From: Rugosibacter sp.
Lineage (GTDB): Bacteria > Pseudomonadota > Gammaproteobacteria > Burkholderiales > Rhodocyclaceae
Direction of reading: 5' to 3'
Assembly: GCA_030645365.1 (NCBI GenBank)
Contig: JAUSMB010000043.1
Coordinates: forward strand, 1 to 42,621
DNA length: 42,621 bases
Below, piece after piece: positions 42,219-42,621 of this stretch. Both the position numbers and the translations under genes were made by a program. Below the pieces are notes generated by a model. It saw only the letters and a program-made list of their open reading frames with translations, did not search any database and had not been told where the DNA came from. The first letter of the stretch is position 1. Each line of letters opens with the position of its first letter.

Positions 42219-42621
42219 ATGAAAATTAAAACCATAGCCCAAAGGGAGGCGGCCACGCATTCTGATCGATATTTTTTTATTGCCGTTTCTCTAGTTGTCG
42301 GCCTTACCGCTACGTGGGCGCTTTCGGCGATGGGTTTTCTGGTGGGACTGTCCATAGCTCGGTGGCAGTCAATCGGCGGAATTTTGACGGCGCTCCTATG
42401 TCTGGCGCTACTGCAAGATGACAAGCGTGAACGATGGTTAAGTACTTTATTTTTTGTTGGCATACTGGTTAGCGCGTTAGCAATTTCGACGATCACTGTT
42501 GATAAATCATGGGATGGCTGGGCATATCACCAACTTGGAGCGATTTCTTTGGCTAACGGCTGGAACCCGGTGCGGGAACCGCTTGTACATGCCTGGTTTG
42601 CTCTAAACAGTAGTGCTTTGG
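42219..42621 (+). CDS. Membrane protein, possible GT-C glycosyltransferase (partial)
   Basis: I translated this frame from ATG 42219 to the window edge (134 residues seen). Three hydrophobic spans are followed by D-K-S-W-D-G-W-A-Y-H-Q-L-G-A-I-S-L-A-N-G-W-N-P. An acidic loop followed by Y-H after the first spans resembles the active-site loop of polyprenyl-phosphate-sugar transferases (GT39/GT-C). It is 29 nt after the HAD-UbiA gene. The call depends on sequence beyond the window. Confidence 0.5.
   Translation, partial: MKIKTIAQREAATHSDRYFFIAVSLVVGLTATWALSAMGFLVGLSIARWQSIGGILTALLCLALLQDDKRERWLSTLFFVGILVSALAISTITVDKSWDGWAYHQLGAISLANGWNPVREPLVHAWFALNSSAL

Noticed and set aside
1-42621. CRISPR arrays, tRNA or rRNA genes, insertion sequences
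   Set aside because: I saw no regularly spaced repeats, no tRNA-like cloverleaf and no transposase.

Overview
The window looks like a betaproteobacterial chromosome (moderate-to-high G+C; the taxon is inferred from gene content, not proven). It carries an exopolysaccharide (EPS) locus of the PEP-CTERM/exosortase A type. The exosortase and the Wza/Wzc-type export machinery are not in the window. Four PEP-CTERM proteins, most of the exosortase A-associated enzymes of unknown function, sugar-nucleotide enzymes and a long block of glycosyltransferases are.

Layout. 1-527 (-): start of a protein with an SGGIDS PP-loop-like motif. 631-1521 (-): PEP-CTERM protein 1. 1723-6505 (-): four-gene operon, LolD-like ATPase > DUF1302-like outer-membrane protein > exosortase-associated acyltransferase > PaaK-like CoA ligase, with a LolA-like protein divergent at 6618-7493 (+). 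7671-8660 (-): PEP-CTERM protein 2. 8887-9912 (-): galE. 10515-12897 (+): PEP-CTERM proteins 3 and 4, flanked by duplicated upstream and downstream DNA. 13093-13164: remnant of an antitoxin gene. 13196-16121 (-): hydrolase 1, hydrolase 2, acyl carrier protein, YdcF-like protein. 16260-21735 (+): UDP-glucose dehydrogenase, GNAT/FemAB-like protein, exosortase-type acyl-CoA ligase and PLP decarboxylase. 21748-22230 (-): tyrosine phosphatase. 22368-42621 (+, except one small membrane gene): manC, methyltransferases, beta-helix protein, a VanZ/O-antigen-ligase fusion, flippase, five glycosyltransferases, pyruvyl transferase, GH88/105-like protein, acyltransferase, HAD-UbiA fusion and the start of a membrane protein.

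How the genes fit together. Ugd, GalE and ManC would supply UDP-glucuronate, UDP-galactose/glucose and GDP-mannose. The glycosyltransferases build a repeat unit, pyruvyl, acyl and possibly methyl groups decorate it, a Wzx-type flippase moves it and the ligase/polymerase-like fusion handles the last step. The phosphatase probably tunes EPS export. The PEP-CTERM proteins are predicted to be secreted, processed by an exosortase and held in or on the EPS matrix. The ACP/ligase/decarboxylase/acyltransferase/hydrolase enzymes look like one or two small-molecule or lipid pathways serving that system.

The strongest non-gene signals are: (1) a 24-bp interspersed repeat with eight good copies on both strands, inside genes in three reading registers and between genes; (2) a -24/-12 (sigma-54) promoter in front of all four PEP-CTERM genes, with a shared 17-bp upstream motif in three; (3) a cassette-like architecture in which two adjacent PEP-CTERM genes share upstream DNA, sorting tail and terminator but have unrelated middles.
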